Of a stretch of 23,186 nucleotides of DNA, positions 7,663 to 16,171 are shown in pieces. The DNA lies in contig DKBS01000085.1 of assembly GCA_002451275.1 (NCBI GenBank), positions 2,457 to 25,642 of the forward strand, written 5' to 3'. The notes beneath the pieces were generated by a model. The model saw nothing but the letters and a program-made list of their open reading frames with translations. It ran no database searches and was not told where the DNA came from. Source of the DNA: Planctomycetaceae bacterium UBA6894 (GTDB taxonomy: Bacteria > Planctomycetota > Planctomycetia > Gemmatales > Gemmataceae). Made by a program: the position numbers and the translations under genes. The stretch's first letter is position 1, and each line of letters opens with the position of its first letter.

Positions 7663-8457
7663 CTACTTCTTGAAGCCATCGGCCAGCGGTGCCTTGGTGT
7701 CGCCCGTGGCAGCCCATTCCACCCCGCGGATCAGCAAAGTCTGGAACCCCGGGCAGGCCATGGCGGTCGTGTCGTGGCCGAGCACATTCTCCACCACGCG
7801 GCCCTTGCCGTAGGCGGCGGTCCACACCATCGGCTCCTGCTTGCCGCTGTTCTTGGGGTCGATGGAGGCATCCGAGTAGGCGGTGGCCAACACCTCGCTA
7901 TCGGGAAACATCACCGAGTTCTGGTACAGCTCATCGATGTTGTGCTTGAACTCACTGATCCCAGCGGTGATGGGGTGCTCTTTGCGCACGGTCACGGTGA
8001 ACTCATGTTTCTTGCCGTGGTTGCCCTGCTTGCGCCAGCCACCCGCCAGAGCCTTCTCATATTCCTTGTTCAGCGCGTTGTCCGCGGTGAAGGCGCTGGA
8101 GGACCAGTGGTGCACATACAGGCCCTTGCCGCTCTTCACCGCATCCAGGAAGGCCTGCTTGTTGGCGTCGGACCACACGCTCTCGGGGTTGTCCTTGGCG
8201 CCCTTGGGCGTGTCGCGGTAGTTCAGGACCAGCACATCGTACTTGGCCAGGTTGTCGGCGGTCAGGTCCTTGCCCGGCTTCTCGGTCAGATCCACGGAGT
8301 GGCCGGCCTTGGCCAGCAGTTCCTTGATCAGCGGGGCGGTTTTCTTCCACTCGTGGAATTCATCCCCGGTGATCACCAGCACCTTGGCCGCCTGGGAGGG
8401 ACCGGCAAGGACAGCAACCGCCAAACCGGCGCACAGGCTCCAGAACCAACGCTTCAT
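7663..8457 (-). CDS. Exported ThuA-like domain protein
   Basis: This encodes a 264-residue protein: a signal peptide (about 1-23, M-K-R-W then a hydrophobic core, ending A-Q-A-type) followed by one ThuA-like domain filling the rest. The domain opens with the strand K-V-L-V-I-T-G and the family's F-H-E-W-K-K-T segment. It also shows the G-K-G-L-Y-V-H-H and G-K-G-R-V-V blocks of this glutamine-amidotransferase-like fold. ThuA was named from a trehalose-utilisation locus. Exported planctomycete versions have no proven substrate, and no trehalose or ThuB gene is nearby. The open frame extends six codons further to a TTG. I chose the inner ATG because a GGAG site lies seven bases upstream and the signal peptide starts there. 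The gene diverges from the gamma-glutamyltransferase gene across 116 bp and converges on the PPC-gene terminator. Confidence 0.88.
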   Translation of the reverse strand: MKRWFWSLCAGLAVAVLAGPSQAAKVLVITGDEFHEWKKTAPLIKELLAKAGHSVDLTEKPGKDLTADNLAKYDVLVLNYRDTPKGAKDNPESVWSDANKQAFLDAVKSGKGLYVHHWSSSAFTADNALNKEYEKALAGGWRKQGNHGKKHEFTVTVRKEHPITAGISEFKHNIDELYQNSVMFPDSEVLATAYSDASIDPKNSGKQEPMVWTAAYGKGRVVENVLGHDTTAMACPGFQTLLIRGVEWAATGDTKAPLADGFKK

Positions 8458-8573
8458 GACTCGTCTCCGTTCCAATCGATCAGGAAAGCATCATTGCCCG
8501 GCTTGAAGATACGGCAATCCGCCCCGGGCGCAAGCGGTTATAGTGTCCTCCACCACCTCCCGGAGCCTGCGCC

Positions 8574-10274
8574 ATGAGCCGGTTTTTCCTGGCCGCCTGC
8601 CTGATCTTTCCTGCCTTGGTTCCGGCACGGGGTGCCGAGCATCCTCCCAGGGCGACCGCGAACCCGTCGAGGTCGGTGACCCTGGCCCCCACCGCGATGG
8701 TGTGCGCCTGCCATCCCCTGGCGGTCCAGATCGGTGTGGATGTGCTGCGCCGGGGAGGCAACGCGGTGGATGCGGCCGTGGCGGTCAACGCGGCACTCGG
8801 GGTGCTGGAACCCATGTCCTGCGGAATCGGTGGCGACCTGTTCGCGATCGTCTGGGATGCCAAGACCGGCAAAATCCATGGGCTGAACGCCAGCGGCAGG
8901 GCTCCCGCCCTGGCCACCCGGGAATACTTCTCGTCCAGGGGCATGTCCGAGATTCCGGTTTACGGCCCGCTCAGTTGGTCGGTACCCGGGTGCGTGAACG
9001 GTTGGAATGCCCTGTTGACCAAATTCGGGACCAAGCCGCTGGGGGAACTGCTGCAACCCTCCATCGGCTACGCCGAGAACGGCGCCCCCGTGCCGGAGGT
9101 GGTGGCCGACTACTGGAAAGCCGGCCAGCGGAGGCTCGAAGGTGACCCGGGCTCGGCCAGGGTATTCCTACCGGGAGGCAGGGCCCCGAAAGCCGGGGAG
9201 CTGTTCAGGAATCCGTCCATCGCCTCGAGCTACCGGCTGCTGGCGCGTGGCGGGGCGGCAGCCTTTTACCGCGGGGAAATCGCCCGCAAGCTCGACGCTT
9301 TTTCCCGGGAAAACGGCGGGTTGCTGCGCCTGGCCGACCTGGAGAACGACAAGCCCACCTGGGTGGACACCGTCTCGGCGAGCTACCGCGGGGTGGAGCT
9401 CCACGAACTGCCCCCCAACGGCCAGGGACTGGCCGCCTTGCAGATCCTCAACACGCTCGAGCCATTCGAGATCCGGAAGATGGGATTCGGCTCCCCGGAA
9501 TACTGGCACCTGTTCATCGAGGCGAAGAAACTCGCCTTCGCCGACAGGAGCCGCCACTATGCCGACATGGATTTCAGCAAGGTCCCGCTCGGGATCCTTG
9601 CCTCCAAGGAATACGCCAAGGCCCGTTCCGCGCTCATCCAGAATGACCGGGTGCTGGGCGATGTCCGGCCCGGGGACCCGAAGCTGGGGCGTTCCGACAC
9701 GACCTACCTCTGCGTGGTGGACAAGGACCGCAATTGCGTCTCGCTGATCCAGAGCAACTACAACGGTTTCGGATCCGGGCTGGTGCATCCCGAGCTGGGA
9801 TTCGGCATGCAGAACCGGGGCACCCTGTTCTCGCTGGACGAAAACCACCCCAACCGCCTGGAACCGGGCAAGCGCCCCTTCCACACGATCATCCCGGCGC
9901 TGGCCCTGCGGCAGGGCAAACCCTGGCTGGTCTTCGGCGTCATGGGCGGCGACATGCAACCGCAGGGCCACGCCCAAGTCCTGGTGAACCTGTTGGATTT
10001 CGGCATGGACCTGCAGGAGGCAGGCGAGGCTCCGCGGGTCGAGCATACCGGCTCGGCCACCCCGACCGGCAAACCGGCAAAGGGGCAGGGCACGGTGCTG
10101 GTCGAGGAGGGGATGCCACCAGCGGTCATCGAGGGGCTCAAGAAAATCGGACACACCGTGCAGATGGTGCGGGTGAATGGTGGGGGTTATCAGGCCATCC
10201 TCATCGACCCGGAAACCTCGGTGCTGCATGGCGCCAGCGAGCACCGCAAGGACGGGATGGCTGCGGGATATTGA
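8574..10274 (+). CDS. ggt: Gamma-glutamyltransferase family protein
   Basis: This encodes a 566-residue exported gamma-glutamyltransferase-type Ntn hydrolase, which hydrolyses or transfers gamma-glutamyl groups such as those of glutathione. A signal peptide covers residues 1-20. The large-subunit region has G61-G-N-A-V-D-A, G84-I-G-G-D-L-F and R109 in N-A-S-G-R-A-P, the expected alpha-carboxylate contact. The autoprocessing site is D375/T376-T-Y-L, so T376 would become the N-terminal nucleophile of a 191-residue small subunit. G458-G-D-M-Q-P-Q-G-H is the conserved small-subunit block. The usual T-T-H is T-T-Y here, a mild variation. The ATG has a GGAG site eight bases upstream. The gene converges on the photolyase gene across only 39 bp, which contains a T5 run (10300-10304) but no strong hairpin. 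True glutathione activity, rather than a related acylase or hydrolase activity, is inferred. Confidence 0.92.
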   Translation: MSRFFLAACLIFPALVPARGAEHPPRATANPSRSVTLAPTAMVCACHPLAVQIGVDVLRRGGNAVDAAVAVNAALGVLEPMSCGIGGDLFAIVWDAKTGKIHGLNASGRAPALATREYFSSRGMSEIPVYGPLSWSVPGCVNGWNALLTKFGTKPLGELLQPSIGYAENGAPVPEVVADYWKAGQRRLEGDPGSARVFLPGGRAPKAGELFRNPSIASSYRLLARGGAAAFYRGEIARKLDAFSRENGGLLRLADLENDKPTWVDTVSASYRGVELHELPPNGQGLAALQILNTLEPFEIRKMGFGSPEYWHLFIEAKKLAFADRSRHYADMDFSKVPLGILASKEYAKARSALIQNDRVLGDVRPGDPKLGRSDTTYLCVVDKDRNCVSLIQSNYNGFGSGLVHPELGFGMQNRGTLFSLDENHPNRLEPGKRPFHTIIPALALRQGKPWLVFGVMGGDMQPQGHAQVLVNLLDFGMDLQEAGEAPRVEHTGSATPTGKPAKGQGTVLVEEGMPPAVIEGLKKIGHTVQMVRVNGGGYQAILIDPETSVLHGASEHRKDGMAAGY

Positions 10275-10313
10275 GACGGTCTGGTTGCATCGGGCGGAGT
10301 TTTTGCTCGCCTT

Positions 10314-11846
10314 TCAGCGGCCTTCACCACCCTCCAGGTGGTCAAACAGCGTGGGGCCGGAAGGCGGTGCGGGGCGTTTGGGCCTTTTCGTGCGGAACGA
10401 CTGCTCCTTGCGCCTTGACCCGTGCCTAAGGTACACGGCCGTGGTTGAAGCTTTGGCCTCGGTTGTTTTGCGAATGCCATAAAGGTAGTCGGTCATCTGC
10501 TTCGCCCTGTAAGCGAAAGGAACAACAGGCCGGGGATACTCCGGCAGCGGCTCACCGCCCAGGATCCGCTCGGCCGGCTGGTCCCGCAGTTCCGGCAACC
10601 AGCGCCTGACAAACCGGCAGTCGGGATCCCAATCGGCCAGTTGTTTGGACGGGTTGTAGACGCGGATCGCGTTCCACCCGACCACGCCCGCCTGCATCTG
10701 CAATTGGTTCAGGTGGATCCCCGGGTCGTAGTCCCGGAAGACCCTAGCCAGGTGGGGGTGGATCAGCCGCCAGTCGAGATGCAGCACATGGCAGGCAAAA
10801 CTCACCACCATCGCCCGCATCCGGAAATTGACAAAGCCGGTCGCGGCCAGGCAACGCATCACGGCATCCACCAGCGGATAGCCGGTCAGGCCCTCCCGCC
10901 ACGCCGCATGCAACGCCCCATCGTTTTGGTAAGGCACATCCCGGTAGAACGGATGGATGCTGCGGAACTCCAAGGCGGGCTCCGACTCGAGTCGCTGGGT
11001 AAAATGATCCCGCCAGTAGAGGCGGCTCAGGAAAGCCTGTAGACTTTTTCGCCACCGGCCGGCATGGGGTTCCGCCGGATCCAGTTCAGCGAGGCGGGCC
11101 CGGACACGATGCCACACCTGCCTGGCTGTGATCGTGCCCCAGGCCAGGTGGACGCTCAACCTGGAGCCGGCTGTGAATGCCGAGTTGGGGGAGCTGATGC
11201 CTCCCCGATACCAGAGGCCACGCCGGGCCAGAAAATCCTCCAGGGTGGTGAGCGCGTCAGCCTCGCTCACCGGTTGCCATGCCTCTTCGGGCGTGACCCG
11301 CAAGAGCCCGGGAAATCCCGTCGTTGCGGCCAGTTCCCTCAGAGCAGCCAGTTGGCGGATGGGGGGAACGGGCAAAGGGCCACAGTCGGCGATCCGCGAT
11401 CGCCACATTTCCCCCAGCCGGTCCCGGTTCACACCCCCGCGGCGCACGCTCGACTGCGGAAATTCGCGGTAGGTGATCCCCCTCTCCCGGCACCATTGGG
11501 CGACCGCCAGGTCCCGTTGGTACGTGATGGCATTGCCGGTCTCCTGATGCGCGAACAGGTGGGTGAACGGCAGGCGTTCACGCAGTTTGGCCAGTTTGTC
11601 AACCACTTCCCCATGGGCGATGAGAATGTCCGCCCCCCGACGCCTGAGCTGATGACGCAGGTGTTCCACCGCCTGCCACTGGGCGTGGCGATGCATCGCG
11701 GACGTATCATCCGCCTCCAGCACGGACGGTTCAAAACAGAAAAACGGCAGCACCTCCAGCCCGAGTCGGTCCGCCTCGGTCAGGCAGGCGTTGTCGGCCA
11801 AACGGGCGTCACGCTTGACCCAAATCACCGCCGTTCCCGGGATCAT
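10314..11846 (-). CDS. Cryptochrome/photolyase family FAD protein
   Basis: This encodes a 510-residue cytoplasmic flavoprotein of the photolyase/cryptochrome family, which repairs UV-induced pyrimidine dimers or senses blue light. The N-terminal antenna domain (about 5-135) starts V-I-W-V-K-R-D-A-R-L-A-D-N, the usual family opening. The FAD-binding half shows G-S-R-L-S at 227-231, T321-G-Y-P-L-V-D-A, D372-Y-D-P-G-I-H and D-W-D-P at 405-408 followed by R-R-W-L-P-E-L. At 338-344 it has F-V-N-F-R-M-R where classical photolyases have an H-N-R-type motif, so it may belong to a divergent subgroup. The tail (about 458-510) is Lys/Arg-rich and low in complexity. The open frame reaches a TTG 78 codons earlier. 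I chose the ATG at 11846 because the family normally begins just before the W-x-R-D block; the ribosome binding site there is weak. Confidence 0.88.
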   Translation of the reverse strand: MIPGTAVIWVKRDARLADNACLTEADRLGLEVLPFFCFEPSVLEADDTSAMHRHAQWQAVEHLRHQLRRRGADILIAHGEVVDKLAKLRERLPFTHLFAHQETGNAITYQRDLAVAQWCRERGITYREFPQSSVRRGGVNRDRLGEMWRSRIADCGPLPVPPIRQLAALRELAATTGFPGLLRVTPEEAWQPVSEADALTTLEDFLARRGLWYRGGISSPNSAFTAGSRLSVHLAWGTITARQVWHRVRARLAELDPAEPHAGRWRKSLQAFLSRLYWRDHFTQRLESEPALEFRSIHPFYRDVPYQNDGALHAAWREGLTGYPLVDAVMRCLAATGFVNFRMRAMVVSFACHVLHLDWRLIHPHLARVFRDYDPGIHLNQLQMQAGVVGWNAIRVYNPSKQLADWDPDCRFVRRWLPELRDQPAERILGGEPLPEYPRPVVPFAYRAKQMTDYLYGIRKTTEAKASTTAVYLRHGSRRKEQSFRTKRPKRPAPPSGPTLFDHLEGGEGR

Positions 11847-12189
11847 GGGGACATTCCCTGGGTGGAACTCGGAAGGTAGGCCCGTGCAGGCATCGGTGCT
11901 TCCCGGAAGATGGCCTGAAAACCCTGGCCCGTTTGGCGCCCGGACCTCAAAACCAACACCTTGATTCATAGCGGTACAGGCCCCCGGGCATGATCCCCGG
12001 GCAAGACCACCCGGGTGCCGGGCTTTCCGATGGGCGGATGCCAAGCCCTGTTTTCCGGCAAGTTTCCGAATGGCGGACAAGAAATTCCACCGCGACTTTC
12101 CATCGGGTTATCCTCAACCAACCGGCCAGAAGCCTGCGGGGTGCCGGGTTCCGCGTGGGAACCGGCCCCTTGGCCCCATGGAAAGCGCC
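11847..12189. other. Divergent intergenic region between photolyase and metallopeptidase-esterase genes
   Basis: This 343-bp stretch has frames open in both directions, but their translations (Gly/Pro/Arg-rich, no motif) do not look like protein. It is the only space for the two divergent promoters. It contains several CCCGGG-type palindromes around 11983-12014 and no obvious -35/-10 pair. Part of it could be an N-terminal extension if an upstream start is used for either neighbour (ATG at 11969 on minus; ATG at 12070 or 12178 on plus). Confidence 0.5.
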
Positions 12190-15100
12190 ATGAAATCCTG
12201 TTTGCTGCCACTGTTCACCGGGCTCCTTGCCACATTGCAACCAGCCCAGCCGGCTGAGAACCAGCCCATGGGCGGCCTGCAGACCAAGACCCTCGAGGGC
12301 TGGACGGTCCATGTCAGCGAACGGCTGTTGAAGGAGGAGAAAGCGGCGACAGACCGGGCTCTGGACCTGTTGGCAGTCCAGTTGCGTGAGATCGTGCGGG
12401 TCGTTCCCGCGAAGGCGGTCGGGGAACTGCGCAAGATCCCCCTGTGGTTTTCGCCCGCTTACCCGGGCGTGCGGCCCACCGCGGAGTACCACCCGGACGC
12501 CGGGTGGTTGCGGCAGAACCATCGCGATCCGGCCATGGCCAGGGCCGTCGAGTTCACGGATATCCCCGACTTCGCGCGGGAGATGGGTCGGATGCCCAAC
12601 TTCACGCTCCATGAGCTGGCCCATGGGTTCCACGACCGCGCGCTCCCCAAGGGTTTCGACAACGAGGCCATCAGGACCGCCTTTGAGAAGGCCAAAGCGA
12701 AGGGGCTGTATGAGCGTGTCGAGCAGCGGCACGGCAACGGTCGCACCTCCACGGCCCGGGCCTACGCTTTGTCCAGCCCGATGGAATATTTCGCCGAGTG
12801 CAGCGAGGCCTACTTCACGACCAACGACTTCTTCCCCTTCACCCGCGATCAACTGGCGGCCCACGATCCGGAGATGTTTGAACTGCTGGGCAGGCTGTGG
12901 GGGGATGCCCCGATGCGGGGTACCTCCGGGGTCCCGGCCGGACTCGAGGGATGGAAACATTCAGGATCGGTCTGGTTGCTCACGACCCCGGAGGGTATCG
13001 ACCTGCCGGCAGGCGCCCGGCTGGAGCAGTTCCCCGTCCTGGTGCGGCTGCACCGTGACTTCTTCGATTTCTCGCAGGCCAGGCCGCGGGGCGAGGACCT
13101 GCGCGTCTCGTCGGCCGCGGGCGAACGCTTGGCCCACCAGGTGGAGCACTGGGACCCCGAAAACGGCACCGCCAGCCTCTGGGTGCGTGTCCCGCTGATC
13201 ACCGGGAATACGCGGCAGCAAATCCGGCTCCACTGGGGCAACCCCATGGCGGCCAGCGAGTCGGACGGCAAGGCGGTGTTCAACCCATCGAACGGCTACC
13301 TGGGTGTCTGGCACATGACGGACCAAGTGCGCGATGAAACAGGCGGGCTCACCAGCGCCGACACGGGTACGACCGCCACGGCGGGGGTGGTGGGTCCGGC
13401 CCGCCATTTCGCGGCGGGGAAGGGCGTTTCCTGCGGGGACAAGATCACCAGCCTGCCCGCCGGGGCCGCCCCCAGCACCACCGAGGCCTGGTTCCGCCCC
13501 GCGCGGCCCAACGGCACGCTGATCGGCTGGGGCAATGAACAGGCCCAGGGCAAGGTGGTGATGCAGTTCCGCAGTCCGCCCCACATCCGGATGGACTGCT
13601 ACTTCTCCGGTGGCAATGTCTCGGGCACGAGCCGTCTGGCCTTGGGGGAATGGATCCATGTCGCGCACACCTACCGCGAGGGGGAGTCGAGGCTGTACAT
13701 CAACGGGGTGCCGGACGGTGCCAACACCCGGCAGGACAGGCCGCTCAACCTGAAAAGCCCCGCCCGGCTTTTCCTGGGCGGCTGGTACAACCAGTACGAC
13801 CTGGTTGGGGACCTCGACGAGGTGCGCGTCTCGGGGGTGGTCCGCCCGCCGGAGTGGCTGCGGCTGCAGTACGAGAACCAGAAACCGAACCAAACCCTGG
13901 TGGGGCCGCTGGTGCAACCCGGGGAGGAGTTCTCGGTCTCGGAAACGCAATTGGAACTGGGCGAGAACCAGAGCGTGACCCTCCGGGCCCGGGCCGGTGG
14001 TGCCCAGAAGGTGCTGTGGACCCTGAGGCGCGACGGAAGGGAATCGGTCGTGGCGACCGACCGGTTCTCGTATGAGTTCAAGGCGGGCCGGGTGACCCCG
14101 CCCGCACCGGGCGATAAAGGGCCCGACCGGGCCACGACGGCCACGCTGATCTTCAAGGCCATCGATGCCAACGGGACCAGGAGCAAGGAAATCCCTGTCA
14201 CGCTGCGGGACGACATCCCCGATCCCGACTTCACACTCTCAGCCCCCGGGACTTGGGATGGCCGGGAAACCATCCACATTGTCCCGCGCATCACGAATCT
14301 CGCCGCCCTGGAGGCCAAGGGTGCCGGCCATATGAACATCGAGTGGACCATCGAGAATCTGGCGGTGACCCGGCGCATCGAGCCGGGCAGGCTGGTTCTC
14401 CAACGCGCCCAGGGCAACGGGCCCATGCGGGTGACCGCCGCGATCGACAACGGCGGCGCCAAGGTCGTCCGATCGGTCCTGATCGTGGTACGGCAACCGT
14501 CCACGTCCAGGGAGGCCTGGGTACCGCGGCCGCTGGCCCCCACCGAGCAACCGGAGGACAACCAGTTCATCCCGCGGGAGGGCCGGGGACCGGGGAAGGG
14601 GCAGTTTGGGTCCCTGGTCCACGCCGGAACCCTCGCGGAAGCGGCCGACTCGGTCTTTGTACGGCTCTTCGCCGATGGCAGGCTCAGCCGGACCGAGACA
14701 GCCCGGGTCGGCCCTGACAGGAAATACTCGCTGGCGGTGCAGGTGGAGGCCGGGCTGACCAAGTACCGCACGGAATTCGGCTCCAGGACCGGCGACAGGG
14801 AATCCATCCTGCACACGGCGGGCAATATCGTGTGCGGGGATGTTTTCCTGATCTGTGGCCAGTCGAACGCGGTGGCGACCGATTTCGGCAAGGGACCCGC
14901 AACGGTCCCCAGCGAATGGGTGCGGACCTTTGGCGCCACCTCCGGCGACCCGAAGGGATCCCGCCTGAGGCTGTGGGCCCCGGCGGAGGCCCGCAGCCCC
15001 GGCGGGAAATCGGAGATCGGCTACTGGGGCATGGAGCTCGGCCGGCGTTTGGTCGAGAGCGAGGGGATTCCCGTCTGCATCATCAACGGGGCGGTCGGGG

Positions 15101-15906
15101 GCACGCGGATCGACCAGCACCAGAGGAACAACCAGGACCCGACCGACCCCACAACGATCTATGGCCGGCAGCTTTGGCGGGTGCGGGAGGCGAGGCTGAC
15201 GCACGGCATCCGTGCGATCCTCTGGCACCAGGGCGAGAACGACCAGGGGGCCGACGGCCCGACCGGCGGCTACGGGCACGAGACCTACCGGCAGTTTTTC
15301 GTGGACCTGGCCGCGAGCTGGAAGGAGGATTACCCGAATGTCCAGCACTACTTCGCCTTCCAGATCTGGCCGAAGGCGTGCGCGATGGGCGTCGACGGTT
15401 CGGACAACCGGCTGCGGGAGGTGCAGCGCACCCTGCCGCGGCTGTTTTCCAACCTGAGCGTGGTATCGACCCTGGGGATCAAGCCGCCCGGCGGGTGCCA
15501 CTTCCCCGCCGAGGGCTACGCCGAGTTCGCCCGGATGCTCCATCCCCTGATGCGGCAGCGTCTTTATGACGGGCCGGCTGGCTTGTTCGAACCGCCCAAC
15601 CTCCGGCGCGCCCGATTCACCTCGACCCGCCGCGACGAGGTGGTCCTGGAATTCGACCAGGGTGTCCGTTGGTCGGATTCCTTGGCCAGCCAGTTCCACC
15701 TCGAGGGGGAAAGCGGTCAGGTGGTGGCCGGTTCCGCCGACGGCGCGCGGCTCACCCTCAGGCTGAAAGGCCCGACCAGATCGGGGACCGTGACCTACCT
15801 CGACAGCGCCAAATGGAGCCCCGACAACCTGCTCTGGGGCCAAAACGGCCTGGCTGCGCTCACCTTTTGCGAGGTGCCGATCGACCCGCCGGAATCGCGG
15901 CGGTGA
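12190..15906 (+). CDS. Secreted metallopeptidase-like / DUF2341-LamG / sialate O-acetylesterase-like fusion
   Basis: This encodes a 1238-residue exported multi-domain protein. A signal peptide covers about residues 1-23. A metallopeptidase-like region (about 30-240) has H141-E-L-A-H145 and a downstream S-P-M-E199-Y-F-A-E203 block that can supply a third zinc ligand. A DUF2341-type segment (about 258-365) leads into a LamG/concanavalin-like lectin (about 366-570) ending G-D-L-D-E-V-R and Q-Y-E-N-Q-K-P. Ig-like segments occupy about 575-780. A SASA/SGNH-type esterase domain (about 850-1125) shows G890-Q-S892-N with the nucleophile Ser, W1012-H-Q-G-E-N-D and H1104 in G-C-H-F. A beta-rich tail ends the protein. 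SASA enzymes remove O-acetyl groups from sialic acids or plant glycans. The open frame extends 40 codons upstream to an ATG at 12070. I chose 12190 because the signal peptide begins there; ATG 12178 is also possible. Confidence 0.85.
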   Translation: MKSCLLPLFTGLLATLQPAQPAENQPMGGLQTKTLEGWTVHVSERLLKEEKAATDRALDLLAVQLREIVRVVPAKAVGELRKIPLWFSPAYPGVRPTAEYHPDAGWLRQNHRDPAMARAVEFTDIPDFAREMGRMPNFTLHELAHGFHDRALPKGFDNEAIRTAFEKAKAKGLYERVEQRHGNGRTSTARAYALSSPMEYFAECSEAYFTTNDFFPFTRDQLAAHDPEMFELLGRLWGDAPMRGTSGVPAGLEGWKHSGSVWLLTTPEGIDLPAGARLEQFPVLVRLHRDFFDFSQARPRGEDLRVSSAAGERLAHQVEHWDPENGTASLWVRVPLITGNTRQQIRLHWGNPMAASESDGKAVFNPSNGYLGVWHMTDQVRDETGGLTSADTGTTATAGVVGPARHFAAGKGVSCGDKITSLPAGAAPSTTEAWFRPARPNGTLIGWGNEQAQGKVVMQFRSPPHIRMDCYFSGGNVSGTSRLALGEWIHVAHTYREGESRLYINGVPDGANTRQDRPLNLKSPARLFLGGWYNQYDLVGDLDEVRVSGVVRPPEWLRLQYENQKPNQTLVGPLVQPGEEFSVSETQLELGENQSVTLRARAGGAQKVLWTLRRDGRESVVATDRFSYEFKAGRVTPPAPGDKGPDRATTATLIFKAIDANGTRSKEIPVTLRDDIPDPDFTLSAPGTWDGRETIHIVPRITNLAALEAKGAGHMNIEWTIENLAVTRRIEPGRLVLQRAQGNGPMRVTAAIDNGGAKVVRSVLIVVRQPSTSREAWVPRPLAPTEQPEDNQFIPREGRGPGKGQFGSLVHAGTLAEAADSVFVRLFADGRLSRTETARVGPDRKYSLAVQVEAGLTKYRTEFGSRTGDRESILHTAGNIVCGDVFLICGQSNAVATDFGKGPATVPSEWVRTFGATSGDPKGSRLRLWAPAEARSPGGKSEIGYWGMELGRRLVESEGIPVCIINGAVGGTRIDQHQRNNQDPTDPTTIYGRQLWRVREARLTHGIRAILWHQGENDQGADGPTGGYGHETYRQFFVDLAASWKEDYPNVQHYFAFQIWPKACAMGVDGSDNRLREVQRTLPRLFSNLSVVSTLGIKPPGGCHFPAEGYAEFARMLHPLMRQRLYDGPAGLFEPPNLRRARFTSTRRDEVVLEFDQGVRWSDSLASQFHLEGESGQVVAGSADGARLTLRLKGPTRSGTVTYLDSAKWSPDNLLWGQNGLAALTFCEVPIDPPESRR

Positions 15907-16171
15907 GCTCGGCACCGCTCCTGGAAAGATCCAAGGGTCGGTGGAGCACCGCCCAAAGGGCATCCTTTAAAGAGGCGTGTCCCTGCTTTGCTGGCAACAA
16001 CCGGCAAGCATGGGAATTCTGGGACACTTCAGCCGGACCGAACGGTTCAGCCAAGCCCATTGCCGGAACCCTGGCCGGGCCCACCCAACGTCAAGTGACG
16101 CGCGAAACGGTCCGGAATTCCGGCAGGTCGGCCGATGCGCGGCATCCACCGGAATGGTCCGGTGCCCTGGG
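15907..16171. other. Convergent intergenic region with inverted repeats
   Basis: This 265-bp gap lies between the stops of the esterase fusion (+) and the WD40 gene (-). It contains a 12-bp palindrome CCGGAATTCCGG at 16112-16123. It also contains a 7-bp stem with 4-base loop at 16147-16164 (CACCGGA/TCCGGTG), eight bases past the WD40 stop. Neither is followed by a U tract, so neither is a convincing intrinsic terminator. No credible gene is present. Confidence 0.5.

Noticed and set aside
6014..7825. 603-codon open frame on the minus strand, antisense to the PPC-domain gene
   Set aside because: It is a long frame in GC-rich DNA opposite a clear gene, and its translation is Gly/His/Gln/Arg-rich with no motif. 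It also runs through the terminator hairpin. The plus-strand frame has a signal peptide and PPC motifs.
10291..10312. GGCGGAG-TTTTT-GCTCGCC as a bidirectional terminator between ggt and the photolyase gene
   Set aside because: Only four or five base pairs can form, and the T run lies in the loop rather than after a stem.
11847..12080. N-terminal extension of the photolyase to a TTG start at 12080
   Set aside because: The 78 extra residues have no family similarity. The photolyase fold begins right after the ATG at 11846, and the extension would use up most of the divergent promoter region.
14239..15963. 574-codon minus-strand frame opposite the esterase domain
   Set aside because: The plus strand encodes the SASA catalytic motifs over the same span. 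The antisense translation is Pro/Gly/Arg-rich and unlike any family I know.
16147..16164. 7-bp stem-loop just past the WD40 stop, as a terminator
   Set aside because: No U tract follows on the minus strand. It is recorded only as an inverted repeat in the intergenic entry.
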